Shown piece after piece: positions 51,432 to 60,628 of a stretch of 64,000 nt of DNA. Both the position numbers and the translations under genes were made by a program. Position 1 is the first letter of the stretch; every line of letters starts with the position of its first letter. Origin of the DNA: Paenibacillus vini (GTDB lineage Bacteria > Bacillota > Bacilli > Paenibacillales > Paenibacillaceae); contig NZ_BOSL01000010.1 in assembly GCF_018403325.1 (NCBI RefSeq), positions 158,347 to 222,346 of the forward strand, given 5' to 3'. The notes under the pieces are model-generated. The model did no database searches. It worked only from the letters and a program-made list of their open reading frames with translations, and was not told where the DNA came from.

Positions 51432-52187
51432 TCATTTACGCGCTAAAATAAAAAAGCGATGCTCCCGGCTTGCTACATATCCATCTTGATTCAAACTTTT
51501 CTGCAGCTTGCAGAGCTGTCCGTAACAACGGTCCACCGAAAATCCGGGGAACTCCCATTCGATGATTTTGGCAAAGTACACCAATGCACCGATATCCAAA
51601 AACCGAACCTCAGGAAAGGCCTCCCGTTGTTCCAACACCGTAAAACCGGCTTGTTTCAACTCTCGAACACTATGATCCAAATCGAATTCCGCATCGGTGA
51701 TCATCACATCCCCGCCCAGCAACAACCGGGACAACTCGCGATTGTTCATTCCGCCTACTTGCTGGGTTATAAATATTCCACCCGGCTTCAAAATCCGATA
51801 GACTTCCTCTACGTTGAACGCCTCATGCCGATTAATTACGAGGTCAAACATACCGCTCTCCAACGGCAAATCCGCATCATCCTCCACCAGTCTAACCTCT
51901 ATGCCATATGAGGGCAGATGGGCACGACACAGCTCATAGTTGGGAAGATAGGCCTCAGTCGCATAGGTCCTGCCAGCCGGAGGCGACAGGGATAACAGAA
52001 ACTCACCGCCACCTGTGCCCATATCGAGCATGACGGTTTGTTCACTCATGTATTTAGATACAACTTCTTTATAGTCCCAAGACAAGGACTCCTCCGCCAT
52101 ACGGCCGCTTAAATGGGAAAAGTCCCAACCCTGGAAGCCCTTCGCCTCTTCTAATTTCCAATACGCTTTTAAGTTCTTTTCATTCAT
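51432..52187 (-). CDS. Class I SAM-dependent methyltransferase
   Basis: A 251-residue methyltransferase. Motif I MLDMGTGGGEFLL binds S-adenosylmethionine; FDLVINRHEAFNVEEVYRIL and KPGGIFITQQVGG are motifs typical of the family. The substrate is unknown; small-molecule methyltransferases of this type are frequent in Bacillales. I chose ATG 52187 because GGGAGAGGGG lies upstream; the open frame to 52256 lacks a site. Confidence 0.9.
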   Translation of the reverse strand: MNEKNLKAYWKLEEAKGFQGWDFSHLSGRMAEESLSWDYKEVVSKYMSEQTVMLDMGTGGGEFLLSLSPPAGRTYATEAYLPNYELCRAHLPSYGIEVRLVEDDADLPLESGMFDLVINRHEAFNVEEVYRILKPGGIFITQQVGGMNNRELSRLLLGGDVMITDAEFDLDHSVRELKQAGFTVLEQREAFPEVRFLDIGALVYFAKIIEWEFPGFSVDRCYGQLCKLQKSLNQDGYVASREHRFFILARK

Positions 52188-52350
52188 AGATCTGTACCCC
52201 TCTCCCTTTTTTGTTCGCAAAAAGATAGAGCAGGTGCAGCCGCCTGATAACGCCAATCTTCAGCCCGGTACATTCGGTTATCAGCAAAATTGCAGCTGCA
52301 CCGGGCAGTTACCGTATTGAATCACCTGTAACTTTAAAATCATCATGATC

Positions 52351-52794
52351 TCATCCCCCCATGCTTTCGAAAAGTTCTTTGATTTTCAGCTTTAACTCCT
52401 CATTGTGTATGTAATAATGACCGTTCGTGCTGCTTGGAGTAAATGACAGCTTCGCTTCCTCATGCTCGTATAAAGTGACCGCATACAAGTAACCCACTCG
52501 GTCCTCCTGATTAGGATCAGGGATAAATTCAAAGTGACGTACTTCGCTTACCCAATCTCTGATCACTGCCTGATCTTTGATTCTCACCAGCTCTCCGGTT
52601 GAACCGTCACGGATTTCGATATAGTCAACGTTGTCGATATCGCCAGGATATAATTCATGCAGTTCTTGGGTCGTCAGCTCCGGCTCCGGTTCGCGTTTGC
52701 CGCATCCGCTTAGCATCATAAGCAGCGAGAGCAGCAGAACTGCCGCAACTACCAGCATCGGTATTCCTATATTCCGTGATGATTTCCGGTTCAT
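52351..52794 (-). CDS. Hypothetical lipoprotein (147 aa)
   Basis: A 147-residue protein with signal peptide and lipobox LMMLSGC (Cys at about residue 31), followed by a small domain (DYIEIRDGSTGELVRIKDQA, then AKLSFTPSSTNGHYYIHNEE) that looks like an extracytoplasmic sensing or inhibitor fold. No family is named. GGAGGGCGAG precedes the ATG. It lies 31 bases after the AAA ATPase gene in the same direction. Confidence 0.75.
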   Translation of the reverse strand: MNRKSSRNIGIPMLVVAAVLLLSLLMMLSGCGKREPEPELTTQELHELYPGDIDNVDYIEIRDGSTGELVRIKDQAVIRDWVSEVRHFEFIPDPNQEDRVGYLYAVTLYEHEEAKLSFTPSSTNGHYYIHNEELKLKIKELFESMGG

Positions 52795-52825
52795 TTTTCT
52801 CGCCCTCCCGCTCTTCTTGCTCTCC

Positions 52826-53581
52826 CTATTCCAACAACTCTCGCAACATTTTGTCGCGATGGTTCATAAATTCCTTCATGATTACGAAATGATCGGTCTC
52901 CTCCAAATTTACCGTGCGGACCCCCTCGGGCGACAGTTGGTAAATCACGCTGTCCGGGTAAGCCATCAAAATGGGGGAGTGCGTCGATATGATGAATTGG
53001 GAATGTTGACCCACCAGTTCATGAATGCGCGCCAGCATCGCCATTTGCCGGAACGGAGATAGCGCCGCCTCCGGTTCGTCCAGAATATACAACCCTTTTC
53101 CGCCGAAACGGTTCATGAAAGTGGCAAAAAAAGATTCCCCGTGCGACATCATATGCAAGGATTTCCCGCCGTAGGAGTTGATGATCGGTGGCCCGAAGCT
53201 GGGCTGCCGATCCAATTCGTCAATTTCAGTCGCCAGATTATAGTAGCTTTCCGCCCGAAAGAAGAATCCGTCCCTGGGCTTCTGGAGCCCCCGGATCGGC
53301 CGGAGATAACGGTAAAGCTCCGAATGCGTAGCCGCCGTGGAAAAGGTGAAGTTCAGCGTACCTCCCTCCGGATTAAACCCGAGGGCCACGGCGACCGCTT
53401 CCAGCAGCGTCGACTTGCCCATCCCGTTTTCACCGACAATATACGTTACCTTCGGATGGAAATCGAGCCGATCCATCGAAGCGACGGCAGGCAGCTCAAA
53501 CGGATACCTTGCAAAAGAGGGAACCTCTTCCCGCTGCAAAACCATGCTTCGCAAATACGCCTGTTTTTCGAACAAGTCCAT
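52826..53581 (-). CDS. AAA family ATPase (ABC-type/SMC-like P-loop)
   Basis: A 251-residue ATP-binding protein with Walker A GENGMGKST (about residue 50), a Walker B in GLYILDEPEAALSP and a switch His in FIISTHSPILMAYPD. The signature-like segment MSHGESFFATF is characteristic of RecF/SMC-like AAA_21 proteins. No membrane helices are present. Family members act in DNA repair or phage defence, but this short form is common in ordinary bacterial chromosomes and its partner is unknown. It starts six bases after the ABC exporter stop. Confidence 0.85.
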   Translation of the reverse strand: MDLFEKQAYLRSMVLQREEVPSFARYPFELPAVASMDRLDFHPKVTYIVGENGMGKSTLLEAVAVALGFNPEGGTLNFTFSTAATHSELYRYLRPIRGLQKPRDGFFFRAESYYNLATEIDELDRQPSFGPPIINSYGGKSLHMMSHGESFFATFMNRFGGKGLYILDEPEAALSPFRQMAMLARIHELVGQHSQFIISTHSPILMAYPDSVIYQLSPEGVRTVNLEETDHFVIMKEFMNHRDKMLRELLE

Positions 53582-53586
53582 TGCGC

Positions 53587-55458
53587 TTACCCTCCGTTCC
53601 CAGGTTCCGCTTCGGCTTCACGGTCTTCGATTTGACCATTATGCAGCTGGTTATAAAAGCCTCCTTGCCGCAGCAGCGATTCATGGGTCCCTTGCTCGAT
53701 CAGACGGCCTTCCTTGAGCACCAGAATCTTATCGGCCTGGCGGACCGTGCCCAGCCGATGGGCAATGACGAAGCTGGTCCGGCCTTGCATCAGGCGCTGC
53801 AGCCCGTCCTGGATTTTAATCTCCGTTACGGTATCGATGCTGCTCGTCGCTTCATCCAGAACAAGAATAGAAGGATCGGCCAAAATCGCCCGCGCAATCG
53901 CCAACAGTTGCTTCTGGCCCTGGCTGATTCCTTCTCCGCCCACGCCAAGCATTTTATCGTAACCGCCCTCCAAGCGGACGATAAAGGAGTGAGCATTCGC
54001 CAACTTGGCCGCCTCCTCCACTTCGGCATCACTCGCGGACAGTCTGCCGAAGCGGATATTTTCCCGGATCGTCCCTTGGAACAGGAATGAATCCTGCAGT
54101 ACAAACGCCATATGGCTGCGCAGACTATCCCGGGTAATCCCGGTAATATCGCGGCCATCCAGCGTAATCGTCCCTTTGTCCGGATCATAGAACCTAGACA
54201 GAAGCTGGATGAGCGTTGTTTTCCCCGCCCCGGTCGGCCCGACAAGGGCAATCATGTCCCCGGGCTCGGCCGTGAAGCTGATCCCCTCCAGCGTGTCCGC
54301 TTCCCCTTCATCTTCTTTTCCATATGAAAAGGTAACTCCCTTGAAGGATACGGCTCCCTTAACCTCTTTCAAAGTCGCCGCCTCCCGCTCATCCCGGGAT
54401 TCCTCTTCCTCGTCCAGCACTTCAAACACGCGTTCCGCCCCGGCCATTGCCGAGAGCAGCGTGTTCCACTGGTTCGCGAGATCATTGAGCGGCCGCGTAA
54501 ATTGTCTGGCGTACTCGACGAATACGATAATAACCCCGACCGTCACCGTTCCCCGGATGGCCAGAATGCCGCCAACCCCGGCGACGAGAGCAAAGCTGAG
54601 GTTGTTGAGCGCATTCATCAGCTTCGGGATGAAGCCCGAGATCGTTTGCGCCCAGAAACCGGACTGGCGGATCGCCTTGTTTCGCTCCCGGAATTCCCGG
54701 ATCACTCGCTCCTCCTGAGAAAATGCCTTGATAATCCGCTGCCCGGACAGCGTCTCTTCGATATAGCCGTTCAAGTTGCCAAGATCGCGCTGCCGCTGTT
54801 TGTACAACGGCCCCGTCCGCCGGGTAATCCAGCGCATGCCAATCGCCATCAAAGGCACGATAAGAAAAGTCAGCAGAGTTAACAGCGGGCTAAGCAGCAG
54901 CATCACGGTTACCGTTCCCACCAGCGTCAGGACACTGGAAAAGATCTGGATCGCCGAGCTGTTCAGCGTCGAGCTGACATTCTCGATGTCATTGGTAACC
55001 CTGCTCATGATTTCGCCCTGCTGCCTTTTGCCGTAATAAGGAATCGGCAGGCGATGAAGCTTGGCAAACAGTTCGCTTCGCATGCGGTACACCGTCTCTT
55101 GAGCGACTTCGATCATCCATATATTTTGCAGCCAGCCGATCAGCGAGGAGCCCGCATAAACAAGCCCGAGCCCGGTCAAAAATAGCGCCCAAGGCCGTCC
55201 GCCACTTCCTTCGAGATAATTGTCGACGGCTACGCCCAGCAGATAAGGACCCAGCAGCGATAGTCCCGAGCTGAACACAACCATCAGCAGCACCAGCATA
55301 AGCTTGCCTTTTCGCCGCGCTAGATAATGCCAGAGCCGGCCCAGCGTGCCGGACCAGTTCTTGGCTTTCGCCTTTGGCTTCCGTCCCGCGCTTCCTCCCT
55401 GCTTGATCAACGACTCGGGAAACTCATGCCGGAACGGCTCAACGAATGCCTTGAACAT
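53587..55458 (-). CDS. ABC transporter ATP-binding/permease protein (heterodimer half, YheH-like)
   Basis: A 623-residue exporter half. Six membrane helices (about residues 40-320) are followed by the nucleotide-binding domain with Walker A GPTGAGKTT, signature GEGISQGQKQLLAIARAIL (a degenerate ISQGQ instead of LSGGQ) and Walker B ILVLDEATSSID. I chose ATG 55458 (AAGAGGAGGGGG upstream) rather than the frame to 55530, which lies inside the previous gene. It overlaps that gene by 20 bases. Heterodimeric exporters of this type move drugs, lipids or peptides. Confidence 0.92.
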   Translation of the reverse strand: MFKAFVEPFRHEFPESLIKQGGSAGRKPKAKAKNWSGTLGRLWHYLARRKGKLMLVLLMVVFSSGLSLLGPYLLGVAVDNYLEGSGGRPWALFLTGLGLVYAGSSLIGWLQNIWMIEVAQETVYRMRSELFAKLHRLPIPYYGKRQQGEIMSRVTNDIENVSSTLNSSAIQIFSSVLTLVGTVTVMLLLSPLLTLLTFLIVPLMAIGMRWITRRTGPLYKQRQRDLGNLNGYIEETLSGQRIIKAFSQEERVIREFRERNKAIRQSGFWAQTISGFIPKLMNALNNLSFALVAGVGGILAIRGTVTVGVIIVFVEYARQFTRPLNDLANQWNTLLSAMAGAERVFEVLDEEEESRDEREAATLKEVKGAVSFKGVTFSYGKEDEGEADTLEGISFTAEPGDMIALVGPTGAGKTTLIQLLSRFYDPDKGTITLDGRDITGITRDSLRSHMAFVLQDSFLFQGTIRENIRFGRLSASDAEVEEAAKLANAHSFIVRLEGGYDKMLGVGGEGISQGQKQLLAIARAILADPSILVLDEATSSIDTVTEIKIQDGLQRLMQGRTSFVIAHRLGTVRQADKILVLKEGRLIEQGTHESLLRQGGFYNQLHNGQIEDREAEAEPGNGG

Positions 55459-57187
55459 GTTTATCCCCCTCCTCTTGCTGCGACTCCACAATCCGCCGGT
55501 ATAACGGGGACTCCGCCAGGAGTCTCTCATGCTTGCCGCTGCCGATAAGGCGTCCGTCGTCGAGCAGCAGAATCAGGTCCGCGGAAGCGGCCCCCCGGAC
55601 CTTCTGAGTAATCAAGAACGTCGTGCAGGACAGAGTGTCCAGCTCTTTAAGCAGCGCGGCCTCGGTCCGCGTATCCAGCGCGCTCGTGCTGTCATCCAAG
55701 ATCAGGATCGACGGCCTCCGGACAAGAGCCCGGGCGATCGAGAGCCGCTGCTTCTGGCCTCCCGACAGATTGACGCCGCGCTGACCCAGCATCGTCTCGT
55801 AGCCGTGCGGCAGCGACTCGATCGTATCGTGAATCTGCGCTTGCCGCGCCGCTTCCTGAATTTCCGCCAGCGTTGCATCCTCCCGTCCCCAGGCGATATT
55901 TTCCCGTACCGTACCGGAGAACAGAATTACTTCCTGCGGCACATAGCCGATCGATTCCAACAGCAGGGTGCTGTCCATCTCACGGATATTCCTGCCGTCA
56001 ATATTCACGGCTCCCTCCGTCGGCTCCTGTAAACGGAGAATCAGCTGAACGAGCGAAGATTTCCCGGACCCGGTCGACCCCAAAATCGCCACCCGTTGCC
56101 CCGGCTGAACCCTAAAGTTAATGTTCTCCAGAACGGCCAGATCGCTGCCCGGATATCGGAAGCCGACATTGCTAAATTCGACCTTGCCCGATATCGTTTC
56201 CTCATTGCCCTTAGAAGGTCCGCCTAGATGCGTATCCGTATTGCGATCCTCTGTGGACAGCACTTCACTAACCCGCTGACCCGAAGCCGCAGCCCGAGAG
56301 TAGGAAGTCATGATCCAGGACAACGCCGATAAGGCGTGGATGATCCGCAAAGAATAGTTGGCTACCGCCACTACCGCACCAACCGTTGCACCGCCGGAGG
56401 CGATGTCGATCCGTCCGAACCACAGGATAGCTAAAATGCCCGCATTCATAATGAACAACGCAAACGGCATGGTTGTTTCCGCTAATCGAAGCGCCGACAC
56501 CGTCCCGTCCATCAATTCCTTGCTCTGCCGCTCAAAACGGGCATTCTCATGGTCCCGGCGCACAAACACCCGGATCAGCCTCATGCCGACCAGATTCTCT
56601 TGAACGACTCCGTTCACGCTGTCCAGCCGTTGTTGAACCTTTCTGAACCAGACCGAAGTCCGCTTGATCATCCAGAACACAAAAGCCAACAAAAGCGGAA
56701 CCAACACCGTCAGCATCAGTCCCAGCTTCACGTTCACGATCATCGCCATAATCATACTGCCGAGCAGGACCAGCGGCACACGCGTCGCAAACCGCAGACT
56801 CATAAACACCATATCCTGAAGCTGGGTCACATCCCCCGTCAATCGCGTAATCAGCGACGAGGACGCAAACCTGCTGAACACGGGATACGAGAATTTCTCC
56901 ACTTTTTCATACAGCTTGTCCCGCAGGTCGTAGCCAAACCCCTGACTTGCATGGGAAGCAAAAAACGAACTGGAAATTCCGGCCGCAAACGCGACCGCCG
57001 CGCTGACCAGGAGTACGCCTCCCCACAGCCAGACTACCGGGAGCTGATGCTTGCTGATGCCGTCGTCGATGATTTTGGAAATGAGTAGCGGCTGAGTCAG
57101 TTCCACCGCGAGCTCGATCAGCATCATACAGAACGCCGATATGGCGGCGACCCGGTATTTTTTTAGAAATGAAAAAATAAAAGCCAT
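55439..57187 (-). CDS. ABC transporter ATP-binding/permease protein (heterodimer half, YheI-like)
   Basis: A 582-residue exporter half: six helices (about 15-300), Walker A GSTGSGKSS, signature VNLSGGQKQRLSIARAL, Walker B ILILDDSTSALD (Asp in place of the catalytic Glu, as in the non-catalytic site of heterodimers) and the switch region TFLITQKVR, which lacks the usual His. This pairs well with the other half having a complete catalytic Glu and His. I chose ATG 57187 because AGGAGGG precedes it. Coupled to the downstream half by overlap. Confidence 0.92.
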   Translation of the reverse strand: MAFIFSFLKKYRVAAISAFCMMLIELAVELTQPLLISKIIDDGISKHQLPVVWLWGGVLLVSAAVAFAAGISSSFFASHASQGFGYDLRDKLYEKVEKFSYPVFSRFASSSLITRLTGDVTQLQDMVFMSLRFATRVPLVLLGSMIMAMIVNVKLGLMLTVLVPLLLAFVFWMIKRTSVWFRKVQQRLDSVNGVVQENLVGMRLIRVFVRRDHENARFERQSKELMDGTVSALRLAETTMPFALFIMNAGILAILWFGRIDIASGGATVGAVVAVANYSLRIIHALSALSWIMTSYSRAAASGQRVSEVLSTEDRNTDTHLGGPSKGNEETISGKVEFSNVGFRYPGSDLAVLENINFRVQPGQRVAILGSTGSGKSSLVQLILRLQEPTEGAVNIDGRNIREMDSTLLLESIGYVPQEVILFSGTVRENIAWGREDATLAEIQEAARQAQIHDTIESLPHGYETMLGQRGVNLSGGQKQRLSIARALVRRPSILILDDSTSALDTRTEAALLKELDTLSCTTFLITQKVRGAASADLILLLDDGRLIGSGKHERLLAESPLYRRIVESQQEEGDKHVQGIR

Positions 57188-57374
57188 GAGTATCCCTCCT
57201 GTTGCGCAAGAACGGTCCCCTTCGCCCCAAATCCGCGATCCGAGCCGCTTGTTCATCAATGGCAAAGCCATGACTGCCCTGTAAACGTTTGGTAAACCAC
57301 ATTATTTTATTATAGAACAGATAGACTGCGATTTGTATGCCTTTACATAAAGGAGATGACTTTCGAATTTAAAC

Positions 57375-57388
57375 TTGAGCCGCGTCAA
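57375..57388 (+). promoter_or_regulatory. FNR/Crp-like box at -41.5 of the metal-ATPase promoter
   Basis: TTGAGCCGCGTCAA is a TTGA-N6-TCAA dyad. A -10 box TATACT (57411-57416) without a good -35 implies a start near 57423, 41.5 bases from the dyad centre, the class II activator position. The Crp/Fnr gene downstream is the obvious candidate regulator. Confidence 0.65.
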
Positions 57389-57410
57389 GGTAATAGGAAG
57401 AATCGAGCTC

Positions 57411-57416
57411 TATACT
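57411..57416 (+). promoter_or_regulatory. -10 element of the metal-ATPase operon
   Basis: TATACT lacks a recognisable -35 at the right distance (AGGTAA), as expected of an activator-dependent promoter. Confidence 0.5.
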
Positions 57417-57461
57417 TTAACCAGAAACATAAACCATCCCTTAAACGAGGAGGAACTAAAA

Positions 57462-57683
57462 ATGAAGAAGCTCGTATTTGGCCTTGAACCGTTGTCCTGT
57501 CCTTCATGTATTAAGAAGATTGAGACCGCGTTGAATCATACATCCGGTGTGGAGGATGCCAAGGTCTTGTTCCATTCCGGCAAAGTGCGAATTCAATTTG
57601 ATGAAGCAGTCGTTCAGCCTGAAGCACTGAGACAAATCATTACCCGGCTTGGCTATCCTGTGATTTCGGAAAAATCATCCTGA
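57462..57683 (+). CDS. Heavy-metal-associated (HMA) domain protein, metallochaperone-like
   Basis: A 73-residue protein with the ferredoxin-like HMA pattern: KKLVFGLEPLSCPSCIKKIE with the metal-binding C13-PS-C16, then VEDAKVLFHSGKVRIQFDE and LRQIITRLGYPV. It binds a soft metal ion and passes it to the P-type ATPase encoded 14 bases downstream. GAGGAGG precedes the ATG. The metal site here is CPSC rather than the more frequent CxxC with Gly/His (for example CGHC). Confidence 0.9.
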   Translation: MKKLVFGLEPLSCPSCIKKIETALNHTSGVEDAKVLFHSGKVRIQFDEAVVQPEALRQIITRLGYPVISEKSS

Positions 57684-57697
57684 AGTGAGGTGGCGAC

Positions 57698-59587
57698 ATG
57701 AATGCCAGACAGACATCATTCCTTACCCTGATTTCCGGGTTATTGCTCTTAAGTGCCGCATTACTGCATGGGGCCGGCTGGCCTAAAGGGCAGCAAATCT
57801 CGCTTCTGATTGCGACGGCTGTCGCCGGAGCTCCTATTGCATTCAAGGCATACAGGGCGATTCTCGGAAAAGCGTTCAGTATTGAACTGCTCGTCACGAT
57901 GGCCGTAATCGGAGCGCTGTACCTCGGCGAATATGTGGAGTCGGCGGCAGTCACCTTTTTATTCCTGTTTGGAGCCTTTCTGGAATCCCGGACACTAGAA
58001 AAGACTCGCTCCTCCCTGAAAGCCTTGATCGACATGTCCCCGCTCGAAGCCATCGTTCTTCGCAACGAGGTAGAGACCCGGGTGCCCGTTGGGGAATTGG
58101 CCGAAGGGGATCACGTCGTGATCCGCTCCGGGGAGCGTGTTGCAGTAGACGGAACCGTAATGAAGGGCCGTGCTGCCGTGAATGAATCTCCTCTAACCGG
58201 TGAAGCCGTCCCAGTCAATAAGACGATAGGCGATTCTGTTTTTAGCGGTACAATGATAGATAATGGATACGTTGAGGTTCTGGCGAAAAAAGTCGGGGAA
58301 GACACGGTCTTTGCCCGGATGATCGAATTGGTCGAGGAAGCCCAGGAGTCGAAATCGAAAACCCAGAAATTCCTGGACCGCTTTGCCCGAATTTACACCC
58401 CTTCCGCCGTGTTGTTATCCATTCTCGTATTTCTGGTGACCGGAAAGCTGGACATGGCGATCACCTTTCTGGTCATTGCCTGTCCGGGCGCCCTGGTTAT
58501 CGGAGCACCGGTATCCATCGTGTCGGGAATAGGAAACGGGGCAAGGCATGGAGTATTAATCAAGGGCGGGGAAGTTATGGAGAACCTTTCCCGTGTGGAT
58601 ACCGTCGTCTTTGACAAGACGGGGACGCTTACGCGCGGCCGGCCTACCTTGAGGGAAATCTCTTCATTCAACATGGATAGCAATGAATTGTTACGCCTGG
58701 CCGCTGAGGCGGAGACGGTCTCGGAGCATCATCTGGGGCTTACCATCGTCAAAGAGGCGGCGCGAAGAAATCTGCCGCTTTCCGGCAAACCGGATCAGGC
58801 AGAAGTAATTAAAGGCAGCGGAATCCGGGTAGTTACCGGCGGAATATCGGTTGCTGTCGGAAACCGCAACCTGATGGAATCGGAAGGGATTGCCGTGAGC
58901 ACCTCAGCGGAGGAGGATGCATCCCGCCTCGAAAAACTCGGAAACACCGTAGTGTTCGTGGCGGTTGACGGAAAACTGGAAGGTCTGCTCGCGATTGCCG
59001 ATGAAATCCGGCCGGAAGCCGGGCAAGCGATACGAAAGCTGCGTGAAGCCGGCGTGAACAGGTTCATTATGCTTACTGGCGATAATCGCCATACGGCTGA
59101 GCTGGTCGGCCGCAAGCTGGGGATGGATGAAGTGCATGCCGGGATGCTGCCGGATGGAAAAGCCGACTTTATCAGCAAGCTAAAGGAACAAGGATACCGG
59201 GTTGCCATGGCCGGAGACGGAATCAATGATGCTCCTGCGATCGCGACGGCCGACATCGGTTTGGCCATGGGCGAAGGCGGGACCGACATCGCCATGGAAA
59301 CGGCGGATGTCGTGCTGATGGCAGATCGCCTGGATCAATTTGCCCACGCCTACTCGCTTGCCAAGACCACGGTACGGAACATGAAACAAAACACTTTTTT
59401 CGCGGTCGGAACCGTTGCTCTCCTATTATTCGGTGTGCTGACCGGGCAAGTATTCCTTGCTTCCGGTATGTTCATTCATGAATTAAGCGTCCTACTCGTC
59501 ATCCTGAATGCCGTCCGGCTTGGACGATTTAATAGTAAATCATTAAATAAGATTGGACTGATGAAGAGGATACAGGCAAGGGAGTAA
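57698..59587 (+). CDS. Heavy-metal translocating P-type ATPase with CPG membrane motif
   Basis: A 629-residue P1B-type ATPase that exports a metal ion. Motifs: TGEAVPV in the actuator domain, the membrane metal-site motif C262-P263-G264 (IACPGALVIGAPV), DKTGTLT with phosphorylated Asp306, SEHHLG with the His typical of P1B enzymes, TGDNRHTA, GDGINDAPA, and the C-terminal FIHELSVLLVILNAVRL. No N-terminal HMA domain is fused; the HMA protein is separate. The usual Cu/Zn/Cd enzymes have CPC and Co/Fe ones have SPC, so CPG is unusual and specificity is open. It follows the HMA gene by 14 bases. Confidence 0.93.
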   Translation: MNARQTSFLTLISGLLLLSAALLHGAGWPKGQQISLLIATAVAGAPIAFKAYRAILGKAFSIELLVTMAVIGALYLGEYVESAAVTFLFLFGAFLESRTLEKTRSSLKALIDMSPLEAIVLRNEVETRVPVGELAEGDHVVIRSGERVAVDGTVMKGRAAVNESPLTGEAVPVNKTIGDSVFSGTMIDNGYVEVLAKKVGEDTVFARMIELVEEAQESKSKTQKFLDRFARIYTPSAVLLSILVFLVTGKLDMAITFLVIACPGALVIGAPVSIVSGIGNGARHGVLIKGGEVMENLSRVDTVVFDKTGTLTRGRPTLREISSFNMDSNELLRLAAEAETVSEHHLGLTIVKEAARRNLPLSGKPDQAEVIKGSGIRVVTGGISVAVGNRNLMESEGIAVSTSAEEDASRLEKLGNTVVFVAVDGKLEGLLAIADEIRPEAGQAIRKLREAGVNRFIMLTGDNRHTAELVGRKLGMDEVHAGMLPDGKADFISKLKEQGYRVAMAGDGINDAPAIATADIGLAMGEGGTDIAMETADVVLMADRLDQFAHAYSLAKTTVRNMKQNTFFAVGTVALLLFGVLTGQVFLASGMFIHELSVLLVILNAVRLGRFNSKSLNKIGLMKRIQARE

Positions 59588-59748
59588 AATGATTCCGAAG
59601 AAGCGGAGCGGTCGCCTTTGGTTCCGGATTTCTCCCGATTAAGATTCAATAGTATTATGAAATCTGAAACCAACAGCGATCGTAGGAACATTTTACGTAC
59701 TTGCCCCACATCCATATCAACAGTTCATCTCTTTTAAGAAAGGCGTTG

Positions 59749-60459
59749 ATGAAGACCATGTCAGAGGAAAAAAGCAGCTGCAATCATAAAGAGCATGACA
59801 AGAACAGCTATTGCGTTTCGATCGTTCCTATCTTCAATCATTTGGAGGCTGCCGAATTGAAGGAAATCGCCTCGACCGCCCGATCGGTATCCCATCCCCG
59901 CGGCCAAATGATCTACCGCCCCGGGGAGCCTTCCGAAGGCATTTATATCGTGCATAAAGGAAGTATGAGGATCTTTCGCGAATCAAGCGGAGGAAAGGAA
60001 CAGCTCGTTCGAATACTTGGACCCGGGGAATTCAGCGGAGAATTGGCGCTGTTTAACGAATCGGTGCATGACGCCTACGCCGAAGCCCTGGAGCCATTGG
60101 AAATATGCATGATAAGTCGGGAAAGCTTACAGGCCTTTTTGCTGAAATACCCGCAGATTGCACTAAAGATGCTGGCCGAGTTCTCCTCGCGTCTGGCAAC
60201 CAGCGAAGAACAGGCGGCACGAATCGCCATGGAAACCGTAGAAACCCGGATTGCCATGTATCTCGCCGGCCAGGTGGAAGCGTGGAAGAACGCCCGCATC
60301 AAGCTGCCGATGCGCCGTAAGGATCTCGCCTCCCACCTCGGTACCACGCCGGAAACGATCAGCCGCAAGCTGGCTGACTTTGAAGCTGCCGGCTGGATTC
60401 GTCAGACCGGGCAACGCGACATTGAAGTCATTGATTTGGAGGCGCTATTGCTTGTTTAA
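59749..60459 (+). CDS. Crp/Fnr family transcriptional regulator with N-terminal Cys/His cluster
   Basis: A 236-residue regulator: an N-terminal Cys/His-rich segment (C11, H13, H16, C22 in CNHKEHDKNSYC), a cNMP-binding beta-roll (SEGIYIVHKGSMRIFRESSG, LGPGEFSGELALFNES), the dimer helix and a C-terminal winged HTH (MRRKDLASHLGTTPETISRK, LADFEAAGWIRQ). The N-terminal ligands suggest metal, heme or iron-sulfur sensing, as in FNR-like proteins. It lies 161 bases after the ATPase and probably activates that operon through the box at 57375-57388. The start could also be the ATG nine bases further. Confidence 0.9.
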   Translation: MKTMSEEKSSCNHKEHDKNSYCVSIVPIFNHLEAAELKEIASTARSVSHPRGQMIYRPGEPSEGIYIVHKGSMRIFRESSGGKEQLVRILGPGEFSGELALFNESVHDAYAEALEPLEICMISRESLQAFLLKYPQIALKMLAEFSSRLATSEEQAARIAMETVETRIAMYLAGQVEAWKNARIKLPMRRKDLASHLGTTPETISRKLADFEAAGWIRQTGQRDIEVIDLEALLLV

Positions 60460-60511
60460 TGACCCGGCGCGGGCCCCGGGGGTATCGACGGGTTCTGCTT
60501 ACCACTTATGC

Positions 60512-60543
60512 AAAAAAACCGCCGGAGCCATGCTCCAGCGGTT
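60512..60543 (-). terminator. Terminator of the P-loop kinase gene (may serve both strands)
   Basis: CCGCCGGAGC pairs with GCTCCAGCGG (one mismatch) and seven T follow on the minus strand. It lies between the Crp/Fnr gene and the convergent kinase gene. Confidence 0.8.
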
Positions 60544-60628
60544 GAATTTCAATTCAGGCTCAATTCGCCGTCATTTCACCGAGATTATCCTCTGGCTAAG
60601 GATTGCTGGCTGATTGCCCGGTTCCTTC

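Noticed and set aside
52826-53581. AAA ATPase considered as part of a phage-defence system
   Set aside because: No nuclease, TOPRIM or other effector gene is adjacent; its neighbours are a lipoprotein and an ABC exporter. It fits a housekeeping AAA_21 protein as well.
59588-59748. A second FNR-like box in front of the Crp/Fnr gene
   Set aside because: Only a loose AGATT...AATCT inverted repeat is visible, not the TTGA-N6-TCAA form, so self-control is not supported.
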